DNA from: an uncultured Bacillota bacterium
Lineage (GTDB): Bacteria; Bacillota; Clostridia; Christensenellales; UBA1242
Length of the DNA stretch: 17,909 nucleotides
NCBI GenBank assembly: GCA_947090235.1
Contig: CAMUNJ010000008.1
Coordinates: 1-17,909 of the forward strand
Reading direction: 5' to 3'
The stretch's first letter is position 1. Each line of letters begins with the position of its first letter. Shown here piece by piece: positions 1 to 7,360 of this stretch. The notes beneath the pieces are model-generated. The model did no database searches and was not told the origin of the DNA. It saw only the letters and a list, made by a program, of their open reading frames with translations. A program made the position numbers and the translations under genes.

Positions 1-1832
1 GAAAAACTTTTACTATGGCAAATATAATAAAAAATAATAAAAAACCTACACTTGGTATAGCACATAATAAAACACTTGCCGCTCAACTTTGTAATGAGTT
101 TAGAGAGTTTTTTCCCAATAATCGTGTAGAATTTTTTGTGTCATATTATGATTACTATCAGCCAGAAGCATATATCGTATCAAGTGATACATATATCGAA
201 AAAGATATGTCTATCAATGAAGAAATAGACAAACTCCGCTCGTCAGCCACGGCCTCTGTTTTGGAGCGTGATGATGTTATAATAGTGGCTTCTGTTTCTT
301 GTATTTATGGATTGGGTTGCCCAGAAGAATATGAAAGATTGCACATCTCACTTCGCGAAGGAGATGTTGTTGATAGAGATGAAATTATATCTCGGCTCAT
401 TTCAATTCAATATATGCGAAATGATATAGATTTCAAGCGTTCAACTTTTAGGGTTAAAGGTGATACATTGGATATATTTCCATCAAACCAAAGTGAAATG
501 GCTATTAGAGTTCTTTTCTTTGGAGATGAAATAGAAAAAATATATGAGTTTGAACCAGTTTCTGGGAATTTAATAAATCAACTAAAAGTTGTGTCTATCT
601 ATCCTGCTACACACTATGTAGTTGGACGCGAAAAAATGGAAAATGTGCTTGAAGAGATTGAAAACGATAGAGTCAAAGCCGCTAAAGAATTTGAAAAACA
701 AGGCAAGTATATAGAAAGTGAGCGTATTGCCCAGCGTGTTTCTTATGATCTTGAAATGATGAGAGAGATTGGCTATTGTAGTGGAATAGAAAATTATTCT
801 AGATATTTTGATGATAGAAAACCTGGAGAGCCACCTTTTACACTTATAGATTATTTCCCAAAAGACTTTTTAACTATCATTGATGAAAGCCATATGACGC
901 TTCCACAAGTTAGAGCAATGTATAATGGTGATAAAGCAAGAAAAACATCTCTTGTCGATTATGGTTTTCGTTTGGAGGCTGCGCGAGATAATAGGCCTCT
1001 TACTTTTGAAGAGTTTAATTCCAAGTTAGGTCAAGTTGTTTATGTTTCGGCAACTCCTGGCAAGTATGAACTTGAAAGGGCGGGTCAAGTAGTAGAACAA
1101 GTTATTCGTCCAACAGGGCTTTTAGATCCTATGATTGAAGTTAAGCCGATTGAGAATCAGATTGAACAACTTATGGTTGAAATCAATAAAACAGTAAAAA
1201 ATCATGCACGCGTTTTGGTGACGACACTAACTAAAAAAATGGCAGAAAGTTTGACCACTTATCTTACAGATCATAAAATTAAAGCCAAATATATGCATAG
1301 CGAAATAGATACTATGGAAAGAGTTGAAATTATCAATGGACTACGCTCGGGTGAGTTTGATGTTTTGGTGGGAATAAACTTGTTGCGTGAAGGTTTGGAC
1401 ATGCCAGAGGTTGAACTGGTGGCGATCCTTGATGCCGACAAAGAGGGGTTTCTTAGAAGTGAAGGGGCATTAATACAAACAATAGGTCGTGCTGCAAGAA
1501 ATGCTAATGGCAGAGTTATCATGTTTGCCGACAATATAACCGATAGTATGAAGAGGGCAATTGGCGAAACCGAGCGTAGGCGTGCAATTCAAGAGAAGTT
1601 TAATGAGGAGCATGGAATTATTCCAAAGACTATTATCAAAGAGATAAACAACACGCTTGAGATAACCAAGAAAGTGGAAGATGGCAAACTCAAGAGAGAG
1701 GACATTCCACGCGAGATTGAAAAGTTGACGGCTATGATGAAGATTGCGTCCAATTCTCTTGAGTTTGAGCGCGCAATGGAGTTCCGCGACAAGATTCAAA
1801 AATTGAAAAAGCAACTTGAAAAGAAAAGATAA
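1..1832 (+). CDS. uvrB: UvrABC excinuclease subunit B, 5'-truncated by window edge
   Basis: UvrB is the damage-verifying helicase-like subunit of nucleotide excision repair; it receives DNA from UvrA and recruits UvrC. The frame is open from base 3, and the first codons read KTFT just before the Met at base 15. That is the end of the Walker A motif (GKTFT), so about 45 N-terminal residues lie off the window and base 15 is not the true start. Visible in order: the damage-binding beta-hairpin (YYDYYQPEAY), the DEAD-like box IIDESH, the helicase C-terminal region with NLLREGLDMPEVELVAILD and QTIGRAARN, and the C-terminal UVR motif (LEFERAMEFRDKI) that contacts UvrC. The protein ends in a normal lysine-rich tail. 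The gene is followed by a hairpin terminator shared with the converging HTH gene. Identification is secure. Confidence 0.98.
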   Translation, partial: KTFTMANIIKNNKKPTLGIAHNKTLAAQLCNEFREFFPNNRVEFFVSYYDYYQPEAYIVSSDTYIEKDMSINEEIDKLRSSATASVLERDDVIIVASVSCIYGLGCPEEYERLHISLREGDVVDRDEIISRLISIQYMRNDIDFKRSTFRVKGDTLDIFPSNQSEMAIRVLFFGDEIEKIYEFEPVSGNLINQLKVVSIYPATHYVVGREKMENVLEEIENDRVKAAKEFEKQGKYIESERIAQRVSYDLEMMREIGYCSGIENYSRYFDDRKPGEPPFTLIDYFPKDFLTIIDESHMTLPQVRAMYNGDKARKTSLVDYGFRLEAARDNRPLTFEEFNSKLGQVVYVSATPGKYELERAGQVVEQVIRPTGLLDPMIEVKPIENQIEQLMVEINKTVKNHARVLVTTLTKKMAESLTTYLTDHKIKAKYMHSEIDTMERVEIINGLRSGEFDVLVGINLLREGLDMPEVELVAILDADKEGFLRSEGALIQTIGRAARNANGRVIMFADNITDSMKRAIGETERRRAIQEKFNEEHGIIPKTIIKEINNTLEITKKVEDGKLKREDIPREIEKLTAMMKIASNSLEFERAMEFRDKIQKLKKQLEKKR

Positions 1833-1859
1833 GTGCACTTGCGTACTTACTTTTTTATC

Positions 1860-1884
1860 TTTCTTTTCTTTTAAAGAAAAGAAA
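1860..1884. repeat. 12-bp perfect inverted repeat after uvrB
   Basis: A pyrimidine tract (tttcttttcttt, 1860-1871) is followed by its exact complement (aaagaaaagaaa, 1873-1884) with one base between. A real hairpin would open a few central pairs. There is no T-run after the right arm, so it is not a standard terminator. It may stabilise the 3' end of the uvrB mRNA or simply reflect low complexity. Confidence 0.4.
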
Positions 1885-1898
1885 CAAAAGAAAACTAT

Positions 1899-1944
1899 AA
1901 AAAGCATTCCTTCTTTCTTTATAGAAAGTTCGAAATGCTTTTTT
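1899..1944. terminator. Bidirectional intrinsic terminator between uvrB and the HTH gene
   Basis: A 10-bp stem is formed by aaaaagcatt (1899-1908) and aatgcttttt (1934-1943). The enclosed segment has a further short inner pairing (ctttc/gaaag type). The + strand ends in a T-run and the left arm begins with an A-run, so it can stop uvrB transcription and also the minus-strand HTH transcript that ends at 1946. Confidence 0.75.
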
Positions 1945-1945
1945 A

Positions 1946-2185
1946 TTATCTTTTTCTTTCAAATACTCCGTCATTAAAAAAGTCGTCAGTTTTAATATTA
2001 AGTGCATAGACTATACGTAAAAAAGTTGAAGTTTTAATCATAAATTTTTTATTTCTAAAAATTTTATAAATTGTTGAGGTTGAAACTTTTGATAGTTTTG
2101 ATAATTCAATTACGCTCATTTTACTTTCTTTTATTAGTTTTTCCAACTTTAAATTTACATTTTGATAAAATTTTTCTTCTCTCAT
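1946..2185 (-). CDS. Small XRE-family helix-turn-helix regulator (79 aa)
   Basis: This 79-residue basic protein is essentially one HTH_XRE domain: helix-turn-helix residues about 24-45 (SVIELSKLSKVSTSTIYKIF), followed by further helices and NIKTDDFF, a common ending for Cro/CI-type domains. There is no effector, oligomerisation or protease domain. The start is fixed by a strong AGGAGG ribosome binding site 5 bases before the ATG. It is divergent from a second HTH gene at 2279, and the shared upstream region carries three matching operators, one of them inside this gene's promoter. That suggests autoregulation or cross-regulation. By analogy with phage switches it could play the Cro-like role, but this is inference. 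An antitoxin role is less likely because no toxin-like gene is adjacent. Its targets are not shown by the sequence. Confidence 0.85.
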   Translation of the reverse strand: MREEKFYQNVNLKLEKLIKESKMSVIELSKLSKVSTSTIYKIFRNKKFMIKTSTFLRIVYALNIKTDDFFNDGVFERKR

Positions 2186-2195
2186 TTTTCCTCCT

Positions 2196-2267
2196 AAGGC
2201 TGTAAGCCATAATACATTATACTATGGCTATCAGCCATTTGTCAACAAATTTATGGCTATTAGCGGT
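2196..2267. promoter_or_regulatory. Three-operator array between divergent HTH genes
   Basis: Three 15-bp pseudo-palindromes match the pattern ATGGCTNTNAGCCAT. O1 is 2196-2210 (aaggctgtaagccat), O2 is 2224-2238 (atggctatcagccat, perfectly symmetrical arms) and O3 is 2253-2267 (atggctattagcggt, right arm degenerate). Their centres are 28 and 29 bp apart. O1 overlaps the predicted start of the minus-strand transcript, O2 lies between its -35 and -10, and O3 abuts and overlaps the -10 of the + promoter. Size, symmetry and spacing fit binding by dimers of one or both flanking HTH proteins. Which protein binds, and in what order, cannot be told from sequence. Confidence 0.75.
2216..2246 (-). promoter_or_regulatory. 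Promoter of the minus-strand HTH gene
   Basis: Read on the minus strand, a perfect -35 TTGACA (2241-2246) and a perfect -10 TATAAT (2216-2221) are separated by 19 bp, slightly long. The predicted start is near 2209, giving a leader of about 24 nt with AGGAGG. The central operator (2224-2238) fills the spacer, so repressor binding there should block this promoter. Confidence 0.65.
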
Positions 2268-2272
2268 ATAAT
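2267..2272 (+). promoter_or_regulatory. -10 box of the + HTH gene, leaderless arrangement
   Basis: A perfect TATAAT ends 6 nt before the ATG at 2279, so transcription should begin at or next to the start codon. There is no Shine-Dalgarno sequence. No good -35 lies at 16-18 bp: the sequence there is A-rich, and the nearest TTGTCA at 2239-2244 is 22 bp away. The promoter may therefore be weak or need activation. Confidence 0.55.
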
Positions 2273-2278
2273 ATTGCT

Positions 2279-2482
2279 ATGAATAAGTTCGCAGAAAGAT
2301 TAAATGAAGTTTTAAAAGATTTGGGATTGTCACAATCTGCATTAGCAAAGAAAATTGGGATGTCACAAAGTGTTGTGAACAACTATTGCACTGGCAAAAG
2401 AGAACCAACGCTTGACACTTTAATTATAATTTGCAAAGCATTAGGTGAAAGTGCTGATTATCTTTTAGGGCTTGAAGATTAA
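2279..2482 (+). CDS. Small XRE-family HTH repressor-like protein (67 aa)
   Basis: The 67 residues form a single canonical HTH_XRE domain: LGLSQSALAKKIGMSQSVVNNYCTG around residues 16-40, then the conserved REPTLDTLIIICKALGESADYLLGLED ending seen in many phage and chromosomal Cro/CI-type regulators. No C-terminal dimerisation or peptidase domain is present. The start is the only reasonable Met and has no ribosome binding site; a TATAAT 6 nt upstream suggests a leaderless mRNA. The gene is divergent from the 79-aa HTH gene and shares its three operators. A hairpin terminator lies about 33 bp downstream, so it is monocistronic. A phage origin is possible, but no other phage gene is near. The DNA-binding role is secure; its targets are unknown. 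Confidence 0.88.
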   Translation: MNKFAERLNEVLKDLGLSQSALAKKIGMSQSVVNNYCTGKREPTLDTLIIICKALGESADYLLGLED

Positions 2483-2514
2483 TTTTTATTTTTTTATTTA
2501 ATAAATTTTGTGGT

Positions 2515-2550
2515 TATGAAAAACTTTCTTTAACTTTTTCATATTTTTTT
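2515..2550 (+). terminator. Intrinsic terminator after the + HTH gene
   Basis: The arms tatgaaaaa (2515-2523) and tttttcata (2535-2543) form a 9-bp stem with an 11-nt loop, followed by seven T residues (2544-2550). It separates the HTH transcript from typA. The stem is AT-rich and so probably only moderately efficient. Confidence 0.6.
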
Positions 2551-2560
2551 CTTTACTTCC

Positions 2561-2589
2561 TTGAAAAATGCATTTGTTTGTGGTAAAAT
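2561..2589 (+). promoter_or_regulatory. typA: Predicted promoter of typA
   Basis: TTGAAA (2561-2566) and TAAAAT (2584-2589) are separated by 17 bp, with an extended -10 TGG directly before the -10. The predicted start near 2596 leaves a leader of about 27 nt containing an AGGA ribosome binding site. Confidence 0.6.
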
Positions 2590-2622
2590 AAAGTGTTAGA
2601 AATATAAAAGGACATAAAGAAA

Positions 2623-4455
2623 ATGAAAAACGAAAAGATTAGAAATATTGCGATAATTGCCCATGTTGACCATGGTAAAACTAGTTTGGTGGATGCTCTT
2701 TTAAAACAAGGCAGTGTTTTTAGAGAAAACCAAGTGGTTGAAGACAGAGTTATGGATTCAAACGCCATTGAAAGAGAAAGAGGAATTACTATTTTATCTA
2801 AAAATTGCTCTTGCCTTTATAATGGTGTAAAAATCAATGTTATCGACACTCCGGGACACGCTGATTTCGGTGGAGAGGTTGAACGTGTACTTAAAATGGT
2901 AGATGGCGTTTTGCTTGTTGTTGACGCGTATGAAGGACCAATGCCTCAAACTCGTTTTGTACTTGAAAGAGCTCTTGCACTTAAACTTAAAGTTGTTGTA
3001 GTTGTAAACAAAATTGATAAACCAGATGCAAGACTTAGCGAAGTTGTGGATGAAGTTCTTGAACTCTTCCTTGAACTTGATGCCGATGAAGAACAATTAA
3101 ATTCTCCATTCGTTTTTGCGTCTGCTCGTCAAGGTATTGCTTCAACAGATATAAACAAAGTTGGAACTGATATGACTCCACTTTTTGATACAATTATTTC
3201 ACATATTCCAGCACCAGAAGGTGACGCTGAAAAGTCTGCACAAATGCTTATTTCTTCTGCCGAACATAACGACTATGTTGGTAAACTTGCCGTTGGTAAA
3301 CTTACACAAGGTAAATTGAGTGTTGGGCAAAGTGTTGTGCTTTGCAACTATCACGATAAGGCAAAACAAGTTAGATCTAAAATCGTTTCTTTGTTTGTTT
3401 TTGAAGGTGTTAAGCGTGTGCCAGTAAACGAAGTTCCTATCGGTGAAATTGTTTGTGTTGCAGGGCTTGAAGATGTCCAAATTGGTGATACAATTTGTGA
3501 TGCAAGCAAAGTTGAGCCTCTTGAATTTGTTAAGATTGCAGAACCATCTGTTGAAATGACTTTTATGGTTAACGATAGTCCTTTTGCAGGTAAGGAAGGC
3601 AAATATGTGACAAGCAGGCATCTTAGAGATAGATTGTATAAAGAAGCTGTAAAAGACCTCTCTTTAAAGGTTAGTGATGGCGATACTGCTGAGAGATTTC
3701 AAGTTTGTGGGCGTGGTGAAATGCACCTTTCAATTTTGATTGAAAATATGCGTAGAGATGGTTATGAATTTCAAGTTTCTATGCCTAAGGTTTTGATTAA
3801 AAATATAGATGGCGTTAAATGTGAGCCAATAGATAGACTTTTCCTTGATGTGCCAGAAGATTGCACAGGTACTGTTATGATGAAGATGGGTGTCCGCAAG
3901 GGTGAACTTGTTGGGATGACACCTCACGGCTCTAGAATGAAAATGGAATTTTTGATCCCAGAAAGAGGTTTGTTTGGATTTAAGAGCGAACTTTTGACAG
4001 ATACAAAGGGTGAAGGTGTTATCAATACAATTTATGAAGGTTATGAGCCATGGAAGGGAGAAATCAATCGTCGAGAATATGGATCATTGATTGCTCATGA
4101 AAGTGGAGAAGCGATTGTATATGGTTTGTTCAATGCACAAGAGCGTGGAGATCTTTTTATTGGTGCAGGAGTGCCTGTTTACGCAGGAATGGTTGTTGGA
4201 CAAAACCCTAAGGGCGACGACATTGTTGTAAATGTTTGTAAGAAAAAGCACCTTTCAAATTGTCGTGCATCTGGCTCTGACGAGGCTTTAAGACTAACTC
4301 CTCCAAAGAGATTAAGTCTTGAAGATGCTATCGAATTTCTTGCTGATGACGAGATTTTGGAAGTGACTCCTAAGAGTATGAGAATTAGAAAGATTATTCT
4401 TGATCATAACATGCGACTTCGCGAGAAGGGTAAGATTATGAGAGGGGAAATATAA
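2623..4455 (+). CDS. typA: Ribosome-associated GTPase TypA/BipA
   Basis: TypA/BipA is an EF-G-like translational GTPase that binds 70S ribosomes and supports ribosome assembly and growth under stress and at low temperature. The 610-residue length is normal for the family. All G motifs are present: G1 AHVDHGKT (13-20), G2 RGITI (53-57), G3 DTPGH (75-79), G4 NKID (129-132) and G5 SARQG (167-171). Domain II, the EF-G III/V-like domains (GRGEMHLSILIENMRRDGYE; PERGLFGFKSELLT) and the TypA-specific C-terminal domain (NPKGDDIVVNVCKKKHLSN, then LTPPKRLSLEDAIEFLADDE) follow in the expected order. AAAGGA lies upstream of the ATG. It has its own predicted promoter and appears monocistronic, since the next gene is 271 bp away. 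Identification is secure. Confidence 0.98.
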   Translation: MKNEKIRNIAIIAHVDHGKTSLVDALLKQGSVFRENQVVEDRVMDSNAIERERGITILSKNCSCLYNGVKINVIDTPGHADFGGEVERVLKMVDGVLLVVDAYEGPMPQTRFVLERALALKLKVVVVVNKIDKPDARLSEVVDEVLELFLELDADEEQLNSPFVFASARQGIASTDINKVGTDMTPLFDTIISHIPAPEGDAEKSAQMLISSAEHNDYVGKLAVGKLTQGKLSVGQSVVLCNYHDKAKQVRSKIVSLFVFEGVKRVPVNEVPIGEIVCVAGLEDVQIGDTICDASKVEPLEFVKIAEPSVEMTFMVNDSPFAGKEGKYVTSRHLRDRLYKEAVKDLSLKVSDGDTAERFQVCGRGEMHLSILIENMRRDGYEFQVSMPKVLIKNIDGVKCEPIDRLFLDVPEDCTGTVMMKMGVRKGELVGMTPHGSRMKMEFLIPERGLFGFKSELLTDTKGEGVINTIYEGYEPWKGEINRREYGSLIAHESGEAIVYGLFNAQERGDLFIGAGVPVYAGMVVGQNPKGDDIVVNVCKKKHLSNCRASGSDEALRLTPPKRLSLEDAIEFLADDEILEVTPKSMRIRKIILDHNMRLREKGKIMRGEI

Positions 4456-4461
4456 GAAGGG

Positions 4462-4525
4462 ATGTTTAATTATCAATTTTCTTGTTGGAGCTTACGCAAG
4501 ACTTCGAAAATTGATAATTAAACAT
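4462..4525. repeat. 20-bp perfect inverted repeat downstream of typA
   Basis: The arms atgtttaattatcaattttc (4462-4481) and gaaaattgataattaaacat (4506-4525) are perfectly complementary over 20 bp, with a 24-nt loop that can itself pair cttg with caag (4481-4484 and 4497-4500). No T-run follows on either strand (the flanks are aagaaggg and ttaaaagtg), so this is not a classical terminator. It starts 7 bp after the typA stop codon. It could protect the typA mRNA 3' end, be a repetitive extragenic palindrome or a short transposable remnant, or encode a structured RNA. Confidence 0.8.
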
Positions 4526-4630
4526 TTAAAAGTGAAAAAAAACAAGCAAAGACTTCAAAACCATAAAATTTATAATTACTTGAAGCAAACAAAAAAGTTG
4601 GTTGCGAGCAAAGACTGCGTAATTGATAAT
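4484..4630. repeat. Degenerate direct repeats in the typA-dnaB operon gap
   Basis: Two related units can be aligned by eye: 4484-4518 and 4597-4630. Both run from gttgg through a gcaagact or gcaaagact core to attgataat. A partial third copy of the core (agcaaagacttc) lies at 4544-4555 and has its own flanking inverted repeat cttcaa/ttgaag (4553-4558 and 4580-4585). The first unit supplies the loop and right arm of the 20-bp inverted repeat. The 271-bp stretch 4456-4726 holds no credible gene; apart from these repeats it is AT-rich leader leading to the AAAGGAGGG ribosome binding site of the next gene. No clear promoter for the dnaB operon could be chosen there. Confidence 0.45.
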
Positions 4631-4726
4631 GGTTGCTAATTTTAATGAATTGTAGCATAAATAAGGATGTTTTAAGTAAAAAATAAATTTTATTTTATAT
4701 TTAGTTTAAAAAAAGGAGGGAAAAGC

Positions 4727-4990
4727 ATGATTGCTCCAAAAGAAAGCAGAAATTTAAAGAAAAATTTGAAGCGAACTATGTGGTTTATTGTTGGCATATT
4801 TATTTTTTGTTTAATTGAATGTTATATTTTGGATTATTATGCTAAAATTCCTGCTGTTTGGAATGGATTTATAATTATCGTCACAGCGGGGGTTTTCTAT
4901 TTGTTATTTCTCTTGATTTGTGCTAAAATTGATAAAAAGAAGGAAAGAGAGGCGGTCGAAAATCAAACAAAAGACCCTTTTTCACACTAG
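4727..4990 (+). CDS. Small two-TM membrane protein, first gene of the dnaB run
   Basis: This 87-residue protein is not recognised. A basic N-terminus (ESRNLKKNLKRT) precedes a first hydrophobic segment at about 18-35 (MWFIVGIFIFCLIECYIL). After a short loop, a second follows at about 46-67 (GFIIIVTAGVFYLLFLLICA), then a charged tail (KIDKKKEREAVENQTKDP). The positive charges at both ends suggest that both termini face the cytoplasm. A strong AAAGGAGGG ribosome binding site supports the start. The stop codon is 9 bp before dnaB, so the two are almost certainly co-transcribed. The size resembles small membrane proteins often found in Firmicutes replication operons, but no family can be assigned and no function is claimed. 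Confidence 0.8.
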   Translation: MIAPKESRNLKKNLKRTMWFIVGIFIFCLIECYILDYYAKIPAVWNGFIIIVTAGVFYLLFLLICAKIDKKKEREAVENQTKDPFSH

Positions 4991-4999
4991 GAGGAAATT

Positions 5000-6433
5000 A
5001 TGGCAGATTATAAAATGCTTCCACACAATTTAGAGGCCGAGCAGGCAGTGCTTGGCTGTATTTTGCTTGATAATATTGCTCAAGCAGATATTTTTCCTAT
5101 TATGAGCGATGACGATTTTTATTCTGATGCACACAGAGAGATTTATAATTGTATGCTAAAAATTTATCAACGCTCTGTGCCTGTAGATTTTGTTACTCTT
5201 GCGGCTCAACTAGAAACAGATAAATTGCTTGAAAAGGTTGGTGGCATCGAGTATATTACATTTTTAACTAATGCTGTTCCATCGGCTGCAAACTTCTCTT
5301 ATTATTGTGATATTGTAAAAAGCAATTCGATTAGACGAAAACTTATCAAGTCTGGTCAAGAAATTATTGAAGAAAGTTTTAAAAATGAAGATAAAGACAA
5401 AGATCTTCAATTTGCAGAACAAGTTGTTTTTGATATCGCTGAAAAACAATCTCGCTCTTCGTTAGAGCATGTTGGAAAACCAGGCGGTGCAATAAAAAAG
5501 GTGCTAGATAAATTTGATACTATTGCAAAAGATCCAACATCTATCAAAGGTATTCCTACAGGATTTAAAGATTTTGATGCTATTACAAATGGTCTTCAAA
5601 ATTCAGACTTAATTTTGCTTGCTGCTCGTCCCGGCGTTGGTAAAACATCTTTTTCTATGAACATAATTACCTATGCCGCTGTTGAACTTGGGAAAAAATG
5701 TGCGGTGTTCTCGCTTGAAATGTCTAGAGAACAACTTATGCAAAGAGCAATTTGTTCGCTTGCAAAAGTTCCTATGGGCAAAGCCTTAAAAGGTACAATG
5801 TCTGCTGAAGAATGGCAACGCATTTGGACAGCCACAAAAAAACTAGAATCAAGTGGTCTTTATGTAGATGATTCTGCTATGACAAGCCCAACAGACCTTA
5901 TTTCTAAATGTAGAAGATTGAAAGCCAAAGATAATATAGACTTAATTATGGTTGACTATATTCAACTCATGAGTTCTGGTAAAAAATCTACAGAAAACAG
6001 AACAAACGAAGTTAGCGAGATTTCGAGAACGCTTAAAATTGCCGCTAAAGAGTTGAATGTGCCAATTATTGTTTTGTCTCAATTATCTCGTGCCGTAGAG
6101 TCTCGTCAAGACCATAGACCTATGCTTAGTGACCTCCGTGATTCGGGTGCGATTGAGCAAGATGCCGACATTGTTTTATTCTTGTTTAATCCAGAAAAAT
6201 ATAATGACACTCCACAAGAAGATGAACCTGGCACTATAGAACTTATTATTGCAAAGCACAGAAATGGTGGAACTGGAACTGTAAAACTTCGTTGGATTGG
6301 TGAGTATACAACATTTGTCAATTATGGTGATAAAACTAAAGTTCAAAAAACCGAAACTGTAAATGCACCTGATATAGAAGAAGCACCTTTAGAGGCAAAT
6401 CAAAATGTTGATGTGTTTGGCGATGATGAATAA
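5000..6433 (+). CDS. dnaB: Replicative DNA helicase DnaB
   Basis: DnaB is the hexameric 5'-3' helicase that unwinds DNA at the replication fork and interacts with primase and the loader. At 477 residues it has the usual length. The N-terminal domain begins with the diagnostic MLPHNLEAEQAVLGCILLD (6-24) and runs to about 150; a linker then leads to the RecA-like ATPase. Walker A is ARPGVGKTS (209-217), Walker B is IDLIMVDYIQLM (313-324), QLSRAVESR follows at 361-369, and the arginine-finger segment KHRNGGTG is at 419-426. No intein interrupts it. The acidic tail (EEAPLEANQNVDVFGDDE) is common in Firmicutes. AGGAGG precedes the start. Unusually, it is embedded in a run with three unrecognised envelope proteins and gltX, rather than next to rplI. 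Identification is secure. Confidence 0.98.
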   Translation: MADYKMLPHNLEAEQAVLGCILLDNIAQADIFPIMSDDDFYSDAHREIYNCMLKIYQRSVPVDFVTLAAQLETDKLLEKVGGIEYITFLTNAVPSAANFSYYCDIVKSNSIRRKLIKSGQEIIEESFKNEDKDKDLQFAEQVVFDIAEKQSRSSLEHVGKPGGAIKKVLDKFDTIAKDPTSIKGIPTGFKDFDAITNGLQNSDLILLAARPGVGKTSFSMNIITYAAVELGKKCAVFSLEMSREQLMQRAICSLAKVPMGKALKGTMSAEEWQRIWTATKKLESSGLYVDDSAMTSPTDLISKCRRLKAKDNIDLIMVDYIQLMSSGKKSTENRTNEVSEISRTLKIAAKELNVPIIVLSQLSRAVESRQDHRPMLSDLRDSGAIEQDADIVLFLFNPEKYNDTPQEDEPGTIELIIAKHRNGGTGTVKLRWIGEYTTFVNYGDKTKVQKTETVNAPDIEEAPLEANQNVDVFGDDE

Positions 6434-6442
6434 GGAGGGGAA

Positions 6443-7360
6443 ATGAGCGGAGAAAAAATTAAAAGTAAAAAATGGATAATTGTTTTGAGTGTAGTTATTC
6501 TAGTTGCAATTGCTATAACTCTTATCATTGTATTTTTGCCTAAAAATGTTAGCAATGCTGTAGAGAGAACTAATACTCAAACTCAATCTATGTTTTTAAA
6601 GCAAGATAAAAACAAAAAATTATATAAAGATTTTCAAACTAAAATTACAAACATTGAAGCAATCAATAAAGTTTACGGCCAGGAAACACAAAATGTTTAT
6701 ACATTAACATTGGCTATAAATCAAATTATGGATTTTTATAATGATTACATTGTTTTTGCTGAAGATAAATCTACATTCCAATCAAATTATGGCGTTATAA
6801 TGAAAAATTATGATGTTGCTAATACTGAACAAAAAAAGATGGAAGATGTTATTGTAAAAGTTATGCAAGAACTAGGTGACCAAGATAATACTTTCTTTGA
6901 AAGTTATTGGAAAGAATTTAGAGGATATTATGTCAAATATCTAAATTGTTATGTAACCGTTATAAATAGTCTTTGTGAGATTTATAAGGACTGTGTTCCA
7001 AATGGAATTTTGGCTAATCAGTTGACCAACTTGGTTTTAGACAATGTTGACAATTATCTAAATTTAATTAATAAAGATTTTGAAAAATCAACCTATAAAA
7101 TTCAATATCTTAACAATTTTATAAGTTATCTTGATATAAAAAATAATAATGTTTTGATAAAATATAACTTTAGTGAAGAGTTGCAAGAAAGTTATTCATT
7201 GATTTCAACTTTTGAAACAATTTATGGAAAAGATAAAACATTAAGTAGCGTTATTGATAGTATAAATGAAAATGGTTTTACTTTTGAAAGTGTTTCTGCA
7301 GATAGCAAAGGAGTGTTAGATAAAACCAAAACATTCTTGCAAGGAGGGCTAAAAGTATGA
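6443..7360 (+). CDS. N-terminally membrane-anchored helical protein of unknown function
   Basis: This 305-residue protein is not recognised. A short basic cytoplasmic N-terminus (SGEKIKSKK) is followed by one strongly hydrophobic segment at about 11-33 (WIIVLSVVILVAIAITLIIVFLP). The remaining 270 or so residues should be extracytoplasmic. They are rich in N, K, Y and D with heptad-like hydrophobics, which suggests a mostly helical bundle. Three cysteines lie in the soluble part (NCYVTVINSLCEIYKDC, around 169-183). AAGGAGGGG precedes the ATG, 9 bp after dnaB. The stop overlaps the start of the next gene (ATGA, 7357-7360), so the two are translationally coupled. General layout resembles the lipoprotein encoded next, but no sequence homology is demonstrated. 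A physical partnership is inferred from coupling only. Confidence 0.8.
   Translation: MSGEKIKSKKWIIVLSVVILVAIAITLIIVFLPKNVSNAVERTNTQTQSMFLKQDKNKKLYKDFQTKITNIEAINKVYGQETQNVYTLTLAINQIMDFYNDYIVFAEDKSTFQSNYGVIMKNYDVANTEQKKMEDVIVKVMQELGDQDNTFFESYWKEFRGYYVKYLNCYVTVINSLCEIYKDCVPNGILANQLTNLVLDNVDNYLNLINKDFEKSTYKIQYLNNFISYLDIKNNNVLIKYNFSEELQESYSLISTFETIYGKDKTLSSVIDSINENGFTFESVSADSKGVLDKTKTFLQGGLKV

Noticed and set aside
15..17. ATG at 15 as the start of uvrB
   Set aside because: The upstream in-frame codons encode KTFT, the end of the Walker A motif, so the gene runs off the left edge.
1470..1907. Minus-strand open frame of 145 codons across the uvrB 3' end
   Set aside because: It is antisense to conserved uvrB codons and the terminator, has no ribosome binding site and no recognisable protein features.
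1946..2482. A prophage or toxin-antitoxin module around the two HTH genes
   Set aside because: No integrase, structural gene, toxin-like ORF or attachment repeats are visible; both flanks are ordinary housekeeping genes.
2794..3621. Minus-strand open frames inside typA
   Set aside because: They shadow a conserved gene in another frame, with unnatural composition rich in Phe, Asn, Cys and Thr and no initiation signals.
4462..4525. Treating the long inverted repeat as the typA terminator
   Set aside because: Neither side has the T-run expected of an intrinsic terminator.
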